Assembly: GCA_963969395.1 (NCBI GenBank)
Contig: OZ017801.1
Span: 11,289,611-11,353,610 of the forward strand
Direction of reading: 5' to 3'
DNA: 64,000 nt
From: Pseudoscleropodium purum
Lineage: Eukaryota; Streptophyta; Bryopsida; Hypnales; Brachytheciaceae
Of this stretch, positions 11,600-23,625 are shown in pieces (position 1 is the stretch's first letter; the number at the start of each line of letters is the position of its first letter). The notes below the pieces were generated by a model. It worked only from the letters and a program-made list of their open reading frames with translations, was not told the origin of the DNA and searched no databases. The position numbers and the translations under genes were made by a program.

Positions 11600-14500
11600 T
11601 TATGACTTGCATAGCCCCTCCATCCTTCTCCAAGTGTTAAGAGCTAAATTCCTTGTGTGATCTTCCCACTGCAAACATATCATCAGCATGTCAATTTCTC
11701 AATCCAAAAAATAATGAGAACTAAAAATAAAGTCTATCTAAGTCTATACTAGGAACTCTTTTACATTGCACACTTTGAACTAAGATCTCTAATCACATGT
11801 GTTTGGAACCTAGCAGGTGGAAGTTGTTAAAATGTACATTTTAAGACATATTCAAAGAATAGACATGATATAAGAATCACATAATATAAGAGAGTGTGAT
11901 AATCATGAAGAAATATAGGAAAGTAGATATGACAACATTGATGATTCTTACTTGCATTCGGAATTGTTGTTGTAGTTTTTGCACAATTTCTTTGTATTGA
12001 TGTGCTTGCCTTTGCAATTGAGTCTCAAATTTTTCTTTTGTTTTAAGAACTTGGTCTTCACACTATATGATATGATGTGTTAATACAACCTCAATGTGAA
12101 GGTAGAAGACAAAAATTGCTAGGAACTTGACCAACCCAACATGTACAAAACAAATATCCTACACCAACCCTTGTTATCAACAACTCACCATTCTATTCAT
12201 ATTGTTGGCATTCAATTAGAAAGTGGTCTAAGCATGATTTGGCTAATTGTCTATGGTAGGTGATCTTTGAATGAAAATCAGATCATATATAAAGTCTCTT
12301 CATCAACCTAAATGATATATATGGAGATAAAAATCTAATCTCAACAAATTTGATTATGAGAACCAAATTTCTCTCAATATCTCTATTGTGATCTCCCAAT
12401 AATCTCACTCCAATTTATGTTATAATAAAAATAGTATCCTTATAGGTTCTACATTATCATCATGTTCCAAAATTAAAAAATAATTAAAGTTGAAGAAGTA
12501 AAATTACAAAAGAAGAATCAACTTTAATAGTAGAAGTAACCTTTTGTTTTTCTTCCATTTGAAGCTTGAAGATTGTAGTTTGAAGTTGTTGACATTGAGC
12601 TTCATAGCCTTTCTTCAATGCTTTTCTTTCATCATCTTTGGCCTTGATATCGCTACGAAGGCTTTGAATCTGATTGTGTATTCCAAACATCATTGGCTAG
12701 TAGTGATTATTTCAATTATTATGTCAACAATAGATGTGGGTTACTACTTCCTTGGCCAAGTAATAGAATCTTAGAAACAACAATAATAGTACCCACTTCC
12801 TACTTCCATGCAACATAGTTAGTCAAACTATTCCAGGAAACTCTTTTTCAACATCAATAATAGTTAAATTACTTCATGTTGTAGATTTTGTAATTCCGAT
12901 GTTGTTGCAAAAAGATCCTTTTGTTTAGTATTCACACATTGTTGTAGTTCATCAAGCTGGTGATGGAATCATGAGAGCAACGTTATAGACAATTTTGAGT
13001 TATGGACTATTTTTGTCTACTAAAGTTATTGCATCAAACAAGAAATAGTTTTCCAACATATGGGCATTCATTTCTAGGCTTGTCAAAAAGAAACTTTGCA
13101 ACAATACCTTCATTGATTGAGTATGAAGTTCATGCTCATTTTGCACACATGTGTTAGTCACACAAGATAAATTTTTTTGTAGAGTAAATGCCTTTTCTTC
13201 CTACACATACAAGAAAATCATCAAATATTCACAAAAAAAGTCATTCTAAAACCCCAAGATTTTCTCTATGAGATCTTTTGTGACAACCCATAAGAATATT
13301 AGACCTTTAGTTTCTATAGAGCTTTTAAATAAATTGTCCTCTAACCTCTCCTATGAAAGTCTCAATCTTTTTGGAGGCAACTTGAGAACCTAGCTTAAAT
13401 TAGTTAACAATGTCATAAGCAACCTTGTTCTAAGGTGAATATCCATAACAAAGATGTTGAAAGTATTTTACCAATCTAGCCAAATCAGCAACAGAATTGC
13501 GTTTTACGTTCCTAGTACAATGAAGTAAGTTCAAATCAATAAAGAGTGGTTTTGCTAGAAAAACTCAGTAGTAGATGTAGTACATCCATGTCCACAATTT
13601 TTAAACAAACTCTAAAAGCCATAGATTGATTGGGTGTGAATATTACATCATCTCATTTTGGACACTTGCAACAATTGATTGAGTGTGTTTATGTGCCTTC
13701 AAGCCCATCTTCACTTTTTCATTCTACAAAAATTCCATACAACTTTACTTTACTTAGAATTCATTCATTCAAAATGTAAACTTCTTATTTTGTTAATTCA
13801 TGGCAAAGGTTAGTTTTTACCGCTAGTGTTACATCCACTTTTGTAAATTTGAGTTCACTTTCGACTTGACTCTTTGCTAATTTCTCCTGCATACCTAATA
13901 GATCTGTTTAATGTAGAATAACAATTGGTGACTCACATAAAAATTTAGTGGGTAGCTAGAGTAAAAAAGAACTCAAAATAATCTTCTTGTAGGGCCAATA
14001 TGGATCAAGAGTCTAGAGCCTTAAAATCTACATCAATATTTGCAAGACATCAAGAAAAAACTATGCATAATAGATAATATTTAGTTTAGGAATCAAATAA
14101 TCAACATATTTCACGTTCACCATAAGTAACATTTGTCTCTCCTATAAACATTATCATGCCTATTTGTGATGAAAAAACATAAGATATGATGGACACTCTT
14201 ATGTAGTGATGATAACCACCACCAAGATGCTAAATGCCAATGTTGAAACCTCGAATACAAATTGAAACCTTCAATATAATTGTCATCCCTCCTTCAATAT
14301 AATCCTCAATGGTTCAAATTTCAAAAATCCTATATGACAATCTTAGAATGATATGATCATAGAGCAAATTAATATGAATTTTTTTTTTAAATATTGAGAT
14401 GATGGGCCCTAATATGCTACTATTTCTTTTAACATGTCCATTTCATTGAGTACCATAACATTCTACAATTGCTTAATCTCTTCCCTTCAAGATATGAAAA

Positions 14501-17500
14501 AGGTATTAAGAATCACATGAAAAACCCACTATTCTTATTTGCTAAAGGAATACTTACATTTGCAAGATTTGATTGCACTTTTGCTAATTGGACCTCAAGA
14601 GCTTGTACTTTTAAATTTTCATCAAACAATAATTGAATGTAACGTGATTTTTCTTGAATCGCTTTGGAGATTTGCTTGTGAAGCTCAAATTCCTATATAG
14701 AGAATATGATCAAAGTTATCGATGATAGTGGATAAATTGCACTATAAACAAGTCCAAGTAGCAATTGTCAAACCTTAAAAGTGCTAGGATTATGCCCCTT
14801 GGAGATAAATGGCAATGTAGTCTATGAGTTAATTATAGTGCTCAACTTCACTTTACTAAAGTTGACATATTTGTAAGATCTACAAGAAATGGGGTGTTAA
14901 ACACCAATCCATGGAAATATCTTGAATTTGTATTGGATAAATTTTTTGAATCACTTATTTTTATTTGAAGGTTTGACAATCACTAATGTATTTAAAGGCT
15001 TGTTCATTTATAGCCCCATGCAATAATATGTACAAAATGCCACAACTTTCATCAAAGATTAGATTCCAAATCATAACTATAATTCTATATCCCAAAAATC
15101 ATCAATTGATGTATACTCCTTTAGGACTATCCAACCTTGTCTTGCCATTCACACTCAAGAGAGACATGATTTTGGCAACATTCTTCAAGTTTTATTGCAT
15201 GCTCTACCTGCCATTCACCGTGATCATTAGCACAAAACTATTACCAATATCAAAATAGAGAACTATCAAAATTGAAAGACAAATAATCACATGATTGCTT
15301 TCAATTCCACAACAAAACCTTCACTAAAATGCTAGAAAAGGCTATTGTAAAAACATGCTACACAATTTACTTCAATATTTTGGTGACTATTGGTAGATAT
15401 ATGCATACAAAGAATCACATAGATTGAAAATCAAATAATTGTTTAGGAAAGGCAAAAAAAATTTGACTATTAGACTTTTAGTTCTATTTTTTGTAACCAA
15501 TACTTTGATCCACATAGTGATCATTGTATTTGATAAAAATCACATACCATCTCACTTTGAACCAAATAGCAAGCACTATAATTGATAAAAATCACATGCT
15601 ATTTCCAAGTAAATCTAGGAAGCCTAGCATATTAATAGAATTATCCTTTACAACTATACAAGTATTAGATGTTTCCTTCTTTAGACTTACACTTCTTTTT
15701 AAAAGGTACATGATCAATATCCCCTTTGTCCTACTTAAACGGAAACTCTATTTGTCTACCCAAAATAGAGTTACTAGTAGTAAATTTGACATTATATATT
15801 CACTTTAGTGTCATTCATAGAAATGACGTTAAGATTAAACATTGATTTTTGTCCTCTCTAGAAAGCTTACTTGAATGTACCATATACATTGATAGAAAAA
15901 TAATCTTCAAGAATCACCATTGGTTATAGCACCTCAATACCTTCAATTTCTTAACTTCCTCTGTGTGAAGCGTCATCATGTCCTATAATCAAGAAATATG
16001 AATTGGACTCAAATGAATGAATTTTGTTGAATACTAATGATTGAGACATAAATATATATGTAGGCAATGAATGATATCTAATAATCTTGAAAGATGCTAA
16101 GTTCTAATTATAAGCAATTAATAGACATGTGCTTGGGTAGGCATTTGTACTCCATAATTTTCTACTATAATGCCTATCCCAACATTCATTTTAGAAATGG
16201 ATTCCTACTTTGAGAATTCATTAAAGAAAACAAATATATGCATTAGAAGAAATTGGTCCTAAGACTTCTGGTTGTCTATATATGTTGACATATGAGTACC
16301 CTAAACCAACACTATATATGCCTATCATACATTCAAGGCCTTAAATGAATGAACATATTATATTGTGTTGGTTTTAATTAGGAGTAGTGTTAATTTTGGT
16401 ATGTCCATCATATTTTACAAAAGGTTGAGAACTTCAATTTTGTATCATGATAGATGTAGAGTACTTTGTAACAAAAATTCCTTATTAGTACAAATTCAAA
16501 ATTTGGATAAATCTATGGTTTTTTGACACTTGATAAAATAAAGGAAATCAAGACAAAATCTATAAAGTTTTTTTAAAATGCAAAATGATGTGCAACATGA
16601 AGTTCCATAGAGTATTTTATGTACCTCAATGGTTTTGGAGTGTGCATCCTTTTCTCTTTGACAAAAATCTTGCAATTCTATCTCTCTATCCACATGTTGT
16701 TGAGTTGTTGTTAGAATTTCATTTTGAAAATTCTCTTTCAACTCTATTGATTCTTGTTGCCTTTTCATCTTCTCATTTCCTAGCTACAATCAATTCTACA
16801 ATGATAAAATTTCTATAAAAATTCACCATTTGTTTAAACCATGAAAAGTTTCATGAAAAGAAACTCTTATGCATGACATAGAGCACAATCATCATGTTAT
16901 GAAGGTTAAGAAGTTAACCACTCTTATGCAACCTTGCTATTTCATGTTCTTTTGTTACATTATATTCTCTTCTTGTAACTTTCTATACCAATTGAGAAAA
17001 TGAATATAATAGTTACCAAAATCTAAAGAATCATAATTAATTCTAAAGAGTCAAGGTTCAATGTCATGAAAGGTTTGAAGCCCACAAAATGTAGGAAAGA
17101 ATCAATAATAGTTCTATCAATTGAAAAAGATGTAAAAATGCTAGCCAAATAGACACAAACTTCAAACTTTGATGAGATGGCCTTGCTAGATTTTACAATG
17201 TAAGCAAATAGTTACTCTCAATAAGAAAAATTTAAATCCCTTTCTGGATCCAATTTGAGTAAAAAAATACAATATATGTCCAACAACCATAATGCAAAAT
17301 AGGATGCTCTTACCTCGATTTGCATTGTTCTTTTGTATTCTACCAGTTCCTATATAATACAAACCAAAATATTAGATTCTTAGAAGTTATATTAATAGGC
17401 AAGTGTGAATTTATTCAACGGCATCAACCTAGAGACATGATAGTTTCAATATTAAAACAACCCTACTTATTGATTGCAATACTCATATTTTATGCTTCTA

Positions 17501-20500
17501 TTTTGTCCCAAGGCTTGAATAGAAGTTTTTTGAGCAAGACAATTGTAAAGTATGTATGAATTGTCAAAAAAAGCATTCAAAAAATATTTTGAGAAAAGCT
17601 CTAATTTTTTTAGGGACTATATGAATAAACTACAAAAATTCAAAGTATTGATTATACGTATACCCAAAACCAAATCTAGAATCTTATGTGGAGATTAAGC
17701 ATATTTTAGGCAAAAATATGATTGCTACAAGATTAGTTTCACAAATGAAAATATTTACCTTTATTATTGGCCAAATAAAATTAGTCAAACATATCACTAT
17801 TTGTTCATACTTAATTATATGTATTATAGAATTTCAAATAAGAGATAGCATATTGAATACATACTTTTCCAACTTTTTCTTTCAAAGCTAGAATATTGTC
17901 AAGATCTTTTGCCTTTTCAATCAAATCTGCCTTGGTTCTTTCTAGTTCCCTAACACATAAAGTTGATAAAAGGATACAAAGTTGTATAAACTATTGATTG
18001 CTACCATTTGGCCAATGGTTTAGAATATTCAATAGCATGAAGCTTGTGAAGATGGTTAAGCTAGTGTAACTTAGATGAAGTCCATACATGAAAAATCACT
18101 TTTCAAATCTCACTTGAAAAATGAACAATGTGAGTATTGAAGTGTTTTGAAGGTTTATTAATCTTAGATACATTAGTCCCAAGCAACCAAAGAATATCAA
18201 CAAAAGAAATAGGAAAAATAACATTAATTGCAAAAACAAAGATAAGATGTAAATACCTTGACATTTTTATACTTGGGACTCCCTCTTTGCGAAATCGGTC
18301 TATTGTATCCTCATGTTCTCTCACCCTCTGAAATCAAATCGCATTTCATAGTCAATGTAAAGAAGAGAACATGCAAAATCACATTAAAGCTCTAGTCATT
18401 AAATTGAAATTGTAGCCAATACTACAATTGCATTTTCTACTTCTCTATTTGACTTGCATTTTTAGGAACACATTAGGATACATCCTCAAAAAACTCCAAT
18501 CTTCTAAACCAACCTTCCAACTAATTCCGGGAAGTTATTGAAGAAAAATCTTCAAAATTGATTTATTTAATTATCATAAGTCCATTGTTCATCACAATCT
18601 CCTTAATATTAATATCCCCCAATGATTGATAAGTCTAAATTTACAAAAACTTGTTTTATATGCTTGATCAAACCACAAAACTTTAGAAACAAGTTCTTAA
18701 TATCTTAAATTCATTTCCCAAATGACAAATTTGAAGACAAAATAAGATACTCTTTGACATTTTTTTCTTGGCACATATCCTCTTGCATCTTGAATTCAAA
18801 ATTCTAAGCTTTGATACATAACCTTCTAAGTTAATTAGTCATAGAGAGTAACTACAATGGAAAAGATATAAGCTCAACACTACGCAAGAATTTTATAATT
18901 TTGTAAAGATTACACCAATTGGTAACAAGCAATTAATAGCAAGATGCAATATGTATTTCTTGTTTTTGCATGCGGCACAAAAAGGGCTAAAAATTAGTCT
19001 ATAAATTCACTTCACTACTCTTTACATTTTACAAACCTTCCACAACTATTATCAACAAATAATAAAAGTAATACCATGGAAAGAATACTAACTAACTTGA
19101 TGGAGGTTGACCACTTCATGTTGCACTCGAGCCAATTCTTCATTTTGAAAAGAAATTTGGTGTTTTGCTTCAACCAAATTTCTCTTGGATTCCTACAATG
19201 CATCCCTTCCAACCTTTTTTTTTAGTTACTTACATATGTCTTAACTCTTTCATCCTTGACCACCCAAGGGGACATTTCTTGTTTGTTGAAAAAATGAAGG
19301 AAGCATGAAAACAACCAAAATCAAATATTATATTTGAAAATGTAGTCTACAAAAATATGATTCAGAAATCTTGTTCGATGCACTTCAAAGGTTACAATCA
19401 ATCAACTAAATGGTGAGTTCATCTCTATTTGTAGAAATTGGTGTTGTACGAAACTCATTCTCTACAGTGCTCATTATGAGTCTATTGTACACAATCATTG
19501 ACTATGCTTAATTGGGTGGTTAGGGGTAGTCCAAATTTACAAAATTGTGAAAATGTATTGGAAAATACAAGTTAGAATAATAATTTCATGATGACTTTCA
19601 AACAATAGTTGTAAAAAATGATTCATAGATCATATTCATATAATTAGATAAACTAGTATACAAGCCAATACTTTTGAATAAATTTGAAGCCAAATATTGA
19701 AAACTCCTTCTAAAATTAATTGTAGATTGGATATTCGTGATTTTCACAAGAATTTTATCCTTTAGTTTTAAAATGTTAATTTCTAACTGTATTTTTTTTA
19801 AAGATTCCTATTTTTATTTTCTATTCAAATCATTTTTGAAGGGTCATTTTTTGAATTGAAAGTATAATTGTAGTATTAGCAAAACAAAGTCTTCTAAATC
19901 TGTACTATACAAATGTTAAAGAATCTTCAAAAAATTTGATGGATACAAAAGCACATTTATGTATGCTTACGATGTGTTTGTATTCATCCATCAATTGAAA
20001 TTTGAATGTCTACTTAATCCTAATGCTCTAGGCCTTTTTTTGAGTAAAATTAAACGACAAAGAGTTCAAGTTCTAATAAGTTTTGTCAATTTTCTTAAAA
20101 TTGTAATTGTATGAATTCAAAATTGACATGTTATGGATCACATAGAAAAAGAAAAATAGAACAATATCACTTATGAATTGAAAGATTATAATGTATGTTA
20201 AGAATTTGTTATAACTAAAAAAGTCATTTCAAGTCTTTCAATCCCCCAAAGATCCAAAGTATTTGAGGCTCATCTCCAAGAGCTTGTAACACTAAAAAAA
20301 AGTTAGGGACAATTTGCAAATAGAGGTCATCAACAGAGGTCCATAGATCTCTCTCTCTATATACACACAAAAATCCCTAACCACAAACATAGAGGATTTG
20401 GTCTCTCCTCTATGATTCAATGACTTCTATGATGAACACTACTCACAAGAATATCCTAATGAACCAACAATTTATACCTCGTTGGCTTCCTGAGATCGAC

Positions 20501-21156
20501 GTCCGGATCTATCATCAAAATTCAGGTTCGTAAAATCCATGGATTTTGTAAATTCTCTGAGTGTTTTCTGGGCTTCCTTCAATATGTCTTGGATGTTGCT
20601 CTCCAGGCATTCTGCTGATTGACATCCAAGCTGCACACACCGATCAAACTCTACTTAAATACAACAAGAGCTTTTGACACACATCACTGGAGTGGCATTG
20701 CTTTGTTATCAAGAGGAAAGGACGACTGAGCAGGACCAAAAAAACCTTATTTCAGTGATGTGCACTCTAGAGTGGAAAGGAAAACACTCCTTGCAAATCA
20801 CAAAATCTTGTGTAAGTTGTAGAACAAAGTTTTTTCCTTGTGCCATCAGCACAATCTCATTAGGATTAACTAGAGTGAGAATTCATCAATGCCATCATGT
20901 CATTCAAACATCACTTAGTATATACATTAATGACTGTTCATTCAATTATTCTTTTAACACTACATTGTCGGTGTTTGGAGAAAACTTTGCACTGTAGAGC
21001 CAGTCTCACCTCCCTCTCGATTTGATCGGCGTCTTTCAGGCCCTCTAGAGGCTCGTCAGCGTAATGGTGGATGAGGCGATTGAGTTGCACAAGAGTGCAG
21101 TCCAAACGCTCATTGATCCTCTCCCAACCCGGTATGACCTCCACTGGACTTGCCAT
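11600..21156 (-). CDS. Coiled-coil protein in at least 19 small exons
   Basis: Function unknown. Exons (transcript order): 21010-21156, 20478-20630, 19971-20009, 19097-19192, 18257-18327, 17865-17949, 17314-17349, 16919-16982, 16625-16779, 15941-15982, 14558-14692, 13821-13886, 13666-13723, 13346-13389, 13108-13200, 12873-12956, 12541-12696, 11952-12062 and 11600-11668. Borders are AG/GT and frame is kept throughout, giving about 567 aa. ATG 21156 has a good context (ACATCATGG) and opens MASPVEVIPGWERINERLD. Nearly every later exon is a Glu/Lys/Gln/Leu-rich heptad segment, for example KLQQQFRMQ. The last exon ends NTWRRMEGLCKS. The pair 13666-13723 / 13346-13389 is the least certain. Exons of 36, 39 and 42 nt sit in AT-rich introns up to about 1.2 kb. 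A centrosomal or flagellar coiled-coil protein is possible in a plant with swimming sperm, but no family was identified. Coding may begin further upstream (see 21157-21878). Confidence 0.75.
20036..20300 (+). repeat. Repeat family R1, copy 2 (intronic)
   Basis: Same orientation as copy 1 at 1-325. It shares the AACAATATCACTTAT block and the AATCCCCCAAAGATCC region, and it ends with a block (TTTGAGGCTCATCTCCAAGAG) nearly identical to the inverted copy near 23230. It lies between exons 2 and 3 of the coiled-coil gene and carries no coding capacity. Confidence 0.65.
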
Positions 21157-21878
21157 GATGTTCCTTAACACTGGGCAGTAATTTGTCTCGCAACAATTCA
21201 AACTCCAAGTGCAAAGCACCAACTTCTTTCACCAACTTTCTTCTGACCACATACAGATTAGCGCTATCAGGGTTAATTAACAACAACTCCAAACCATGCT
21301 ACTGAACTTGAAAAGGAAGGAGAGAGAGAGAGAGAGAGAGTGTAAAGGTTGCTTAATCACACCTTTGAACCAGGAAACTGACTTCAAAAAGGGGACAAAC
21401 AGTGTACAGATTGTGTAATCAAAGCGTTTAATTAACGACCACTCCGAATTAACCAGGTCAAGTGCTGACTTCAAAAACGAGAGAGAAAGAGTGTAAAGAC
21501 TGCATAATCACAACGATTGCTTAACAACACTTCGAAACCACGATATCGATCGACTTTGAATACTTAGGGAAGAGCGAGTCTAAAGATTGCATAATCACAG
21601 CGAGGGTAAGACAAAAATCAAGATTCACATCAAGGTACAACACAATAATAAACTGAATCTCATGTACCGAAGCTCATAAATTCCTGTGTGTCATAAAATC
21701 ATTGAATGAGCTTATGGTTTTCAAAAAGGGCAAGATGCGGAGCAAATTAAACAAGGAAGGTAAAGAAGATGTAGCTTACCTTATTGTTTTGGAAGTTTGT
21801 TTGAAATGTAGGCTGGTGCCAAGGTTTTTCCGTTTCAATGAACCCTAAATTGAAGTCCCAAAGCCGAAGCCGCAGCAT
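21157..21878 (-). other. Possible upstream coding exons, one base out of frame
   Basis: Two exon-like blocks precede the MASP start codon. Block A (21878-21780) opens with ATG, encodes 33 residues (MLRLRLWDFNLGFIETEKPW and on) and ends in phase 0 at a GTAAGC donor. Block B begins at 21298 after a CAGTAG acceptor. It stays open for 60 codons in a frame containing LLLINPDSANLYVVRRKLV and LRDKLLPSV, then runs into a TGA at 21110. From 21298 to the 21010 donor is 289 nt, one more than a multiple of three. Losing one base in the GGG at 21173-21175 (CCC in the mRNA) would join block B directly to the MASP frame. This may be an assembly error, a real frameshift or a non-coding leader. Confidence 0.45.
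21299..21610. repeat. Four irregular tandem repeat units
   Basis: Diverged units carry a TGTAAAGxxTGCxTAATCACA-like block at about 21341, 21403, 21492 and 21569, with spacings of about 62, 89 and 77 bp. Companion blocks are TTAATTAACxAC and GAGAGAGA. A pure GA run (about 21320-21340) lies in the first unit. The array occupies the interval between the two upstream exon-like blocks of the coiled-coil gene. Confidence 0.55.
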
Positions 21879-22060
21879 GGAATGGAAACTCTCATCAGCT
21901 TTTGTCTGACGAAAGGCGGCACAAATTTGTTCGATGAAATTAATGCAACAAGAAGGATTCTCGGTTGCAAGTCATGGCTATGTCTCTTAGCACAGGCGGA
22001 TTGGGGAGACGGATAAATTTATCCATGGCCGGGGGGGCCTCTGCAATGGCGAACTAAGAG
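21780..22060 (-). promoter_or_regulatory. 5' end region of the coiled-coil gene
   Basis: A GC-richer patch within AT-rich DNA. On the minus strand it carries a TTTAGGGTTCATT telo-box-like motif (about 21838-21848), the possible first coding ATG at 21878 and another ATG-started 28-codon frame just upstream (MDKFIRLPNPPVLRDIAM). A CCGGGGGGGCC tract lies near 22030. No clear TATA box was found. Confidence 0.35.
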
Positions 22061-23219
22061 TTCGTCTCGCACCCTGATTGAACAGTTTCACGCATACTGT
22101 CTTGATTGAAGATATACCGGTACAATAGTCGAACGTCTTTATCTTTATCTTTTCTTTTCAATTTCTTTCATTTTCTTGTCTTCCATCCTCTTTTTTTCCC
22201 CTTCTTTTTTTGCTCTAAGTTAGATTCCTAGTTTCTTCAAGTATCGTATGTGAGGGTCAAATTCGGCATAAATTAAGTCATTTTTGTAAAAAGGTGCTAG
22301 ATGTCATCTTATGATTACTTCAAGGTACTGTGAGACCTTCAAAATTTAACTTGGAAATTGCATTTTGGCACTTAGCTTTATTGAATCTGACCTATTTCAA
22401 TACGAGCTTTGATAACATTTTTTCAAGATTTTATGGATATTCTTCTTAACCCCTAAATGCCCCTAAATGTCCCTGGTGACGAAAAGTGTCCCCCACATAT
22501 TGTAATATAGAAATCCAATTCAAAATGTTGTAACTTTGCATCCAATGTCCAAATTTGTTCAACTGAAAATTTTGACTAGAGACTGGAGTTGGTTTCTTAT
22601 CACCCTCTTTCCCTTCCATATATAATGCAATGATGTGAAATATTCTAAACCTAGTCACATTAGTGAGTTGTATTACATAGTGGTAAAAAGAAATGAAATC
22701 AAAACCATTCATTCTAACAATGTGAGAATTATTATTATAATACTTGATATTGACCATGTGAAGAAGTCAATGACAAAAGTATCCTTTAGAAGGTAAAAAA
22801 TGGTCATAACAATTATTTTCTATGATTGAACAATATATAATTTTCATCCATTTTTTTTACAATGCTTTACAAATGCTATAACCACATTATTAAATTATGT
22901 TTAAGGCATGCTAGTTGTTTTTTTATTTTACATAGGATAGTTTATCGAAAAATCAATATACCAATATAGCGTATTTCGTTACTTTGAATTTTTTTTCCTT
23001 AGCCCCTTATCGATGCCCAAAGCACCATATTTGGGTGTGAACTAAATTTTGAAGTTAAAATAATAATATCCATCCAAATACTATTTTTGGAACTTTTTTA
23101 ATTGAATATTCTTTAAAGTCTATTTTAAGGATCAAATATCCAATTTTGAAAAAAATTGTTTATGTTTTTTCTATAGAAGTTTTTGTACAAAGGTTTCCAT
23201 TCCAAATTTTGATTTTCTT

Positions 23220-23625
23220 TTTTAATGTTAGAGGCTCTTGGAGATGAGCTTCAAATACATTGAATCTTTTTGAGGTGGGGGAATTCATATTGGTCAAAAT
23301 ATTGTAGAATAGATTTTGAAAAGCCATAAATCCATTGCCATAGTTATCTATGTTATGTCCTTTAACCTCAAATTTTTTTCATAACTTCAATTTTAGATTT
23401 GACATTTTAAATGAGGATTGGAAAACTTCAAATCACTTTTATATTTATAATACCTTTGTGATCAAGCATTATGATATTTCAATCTATAAGTGATATTGTT
23501 GTGTTTTCTTTTCCTATGTAATTGATAACATGTGGAGTTGGAATTCATCTGGTTACAATTTTAAGATAATTGATAAACTAATCAAAATTTGGATATTTTG
23601 TTTTTCTTTGGGGAAACTCCTAGAA
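23220..23625 (-). repeat. Repeat family R1, copy 3 (inverted, longest)
   Basis: Its reverse complement aligns with copies 1 and 2 along most of their length: the AACAATATCACTTATA block, a block near TAATGCTTGATCA, AATCCTCATTT, AAAGGACATAACAT (also in copy 1) and the terminal GAAGCTCATCTCCAAGAGCC block. The best-preserved copy suggests a unit of about 400 bp. No terminal inverted repeat or poly-A tail is evident. Confidence 0.65.
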
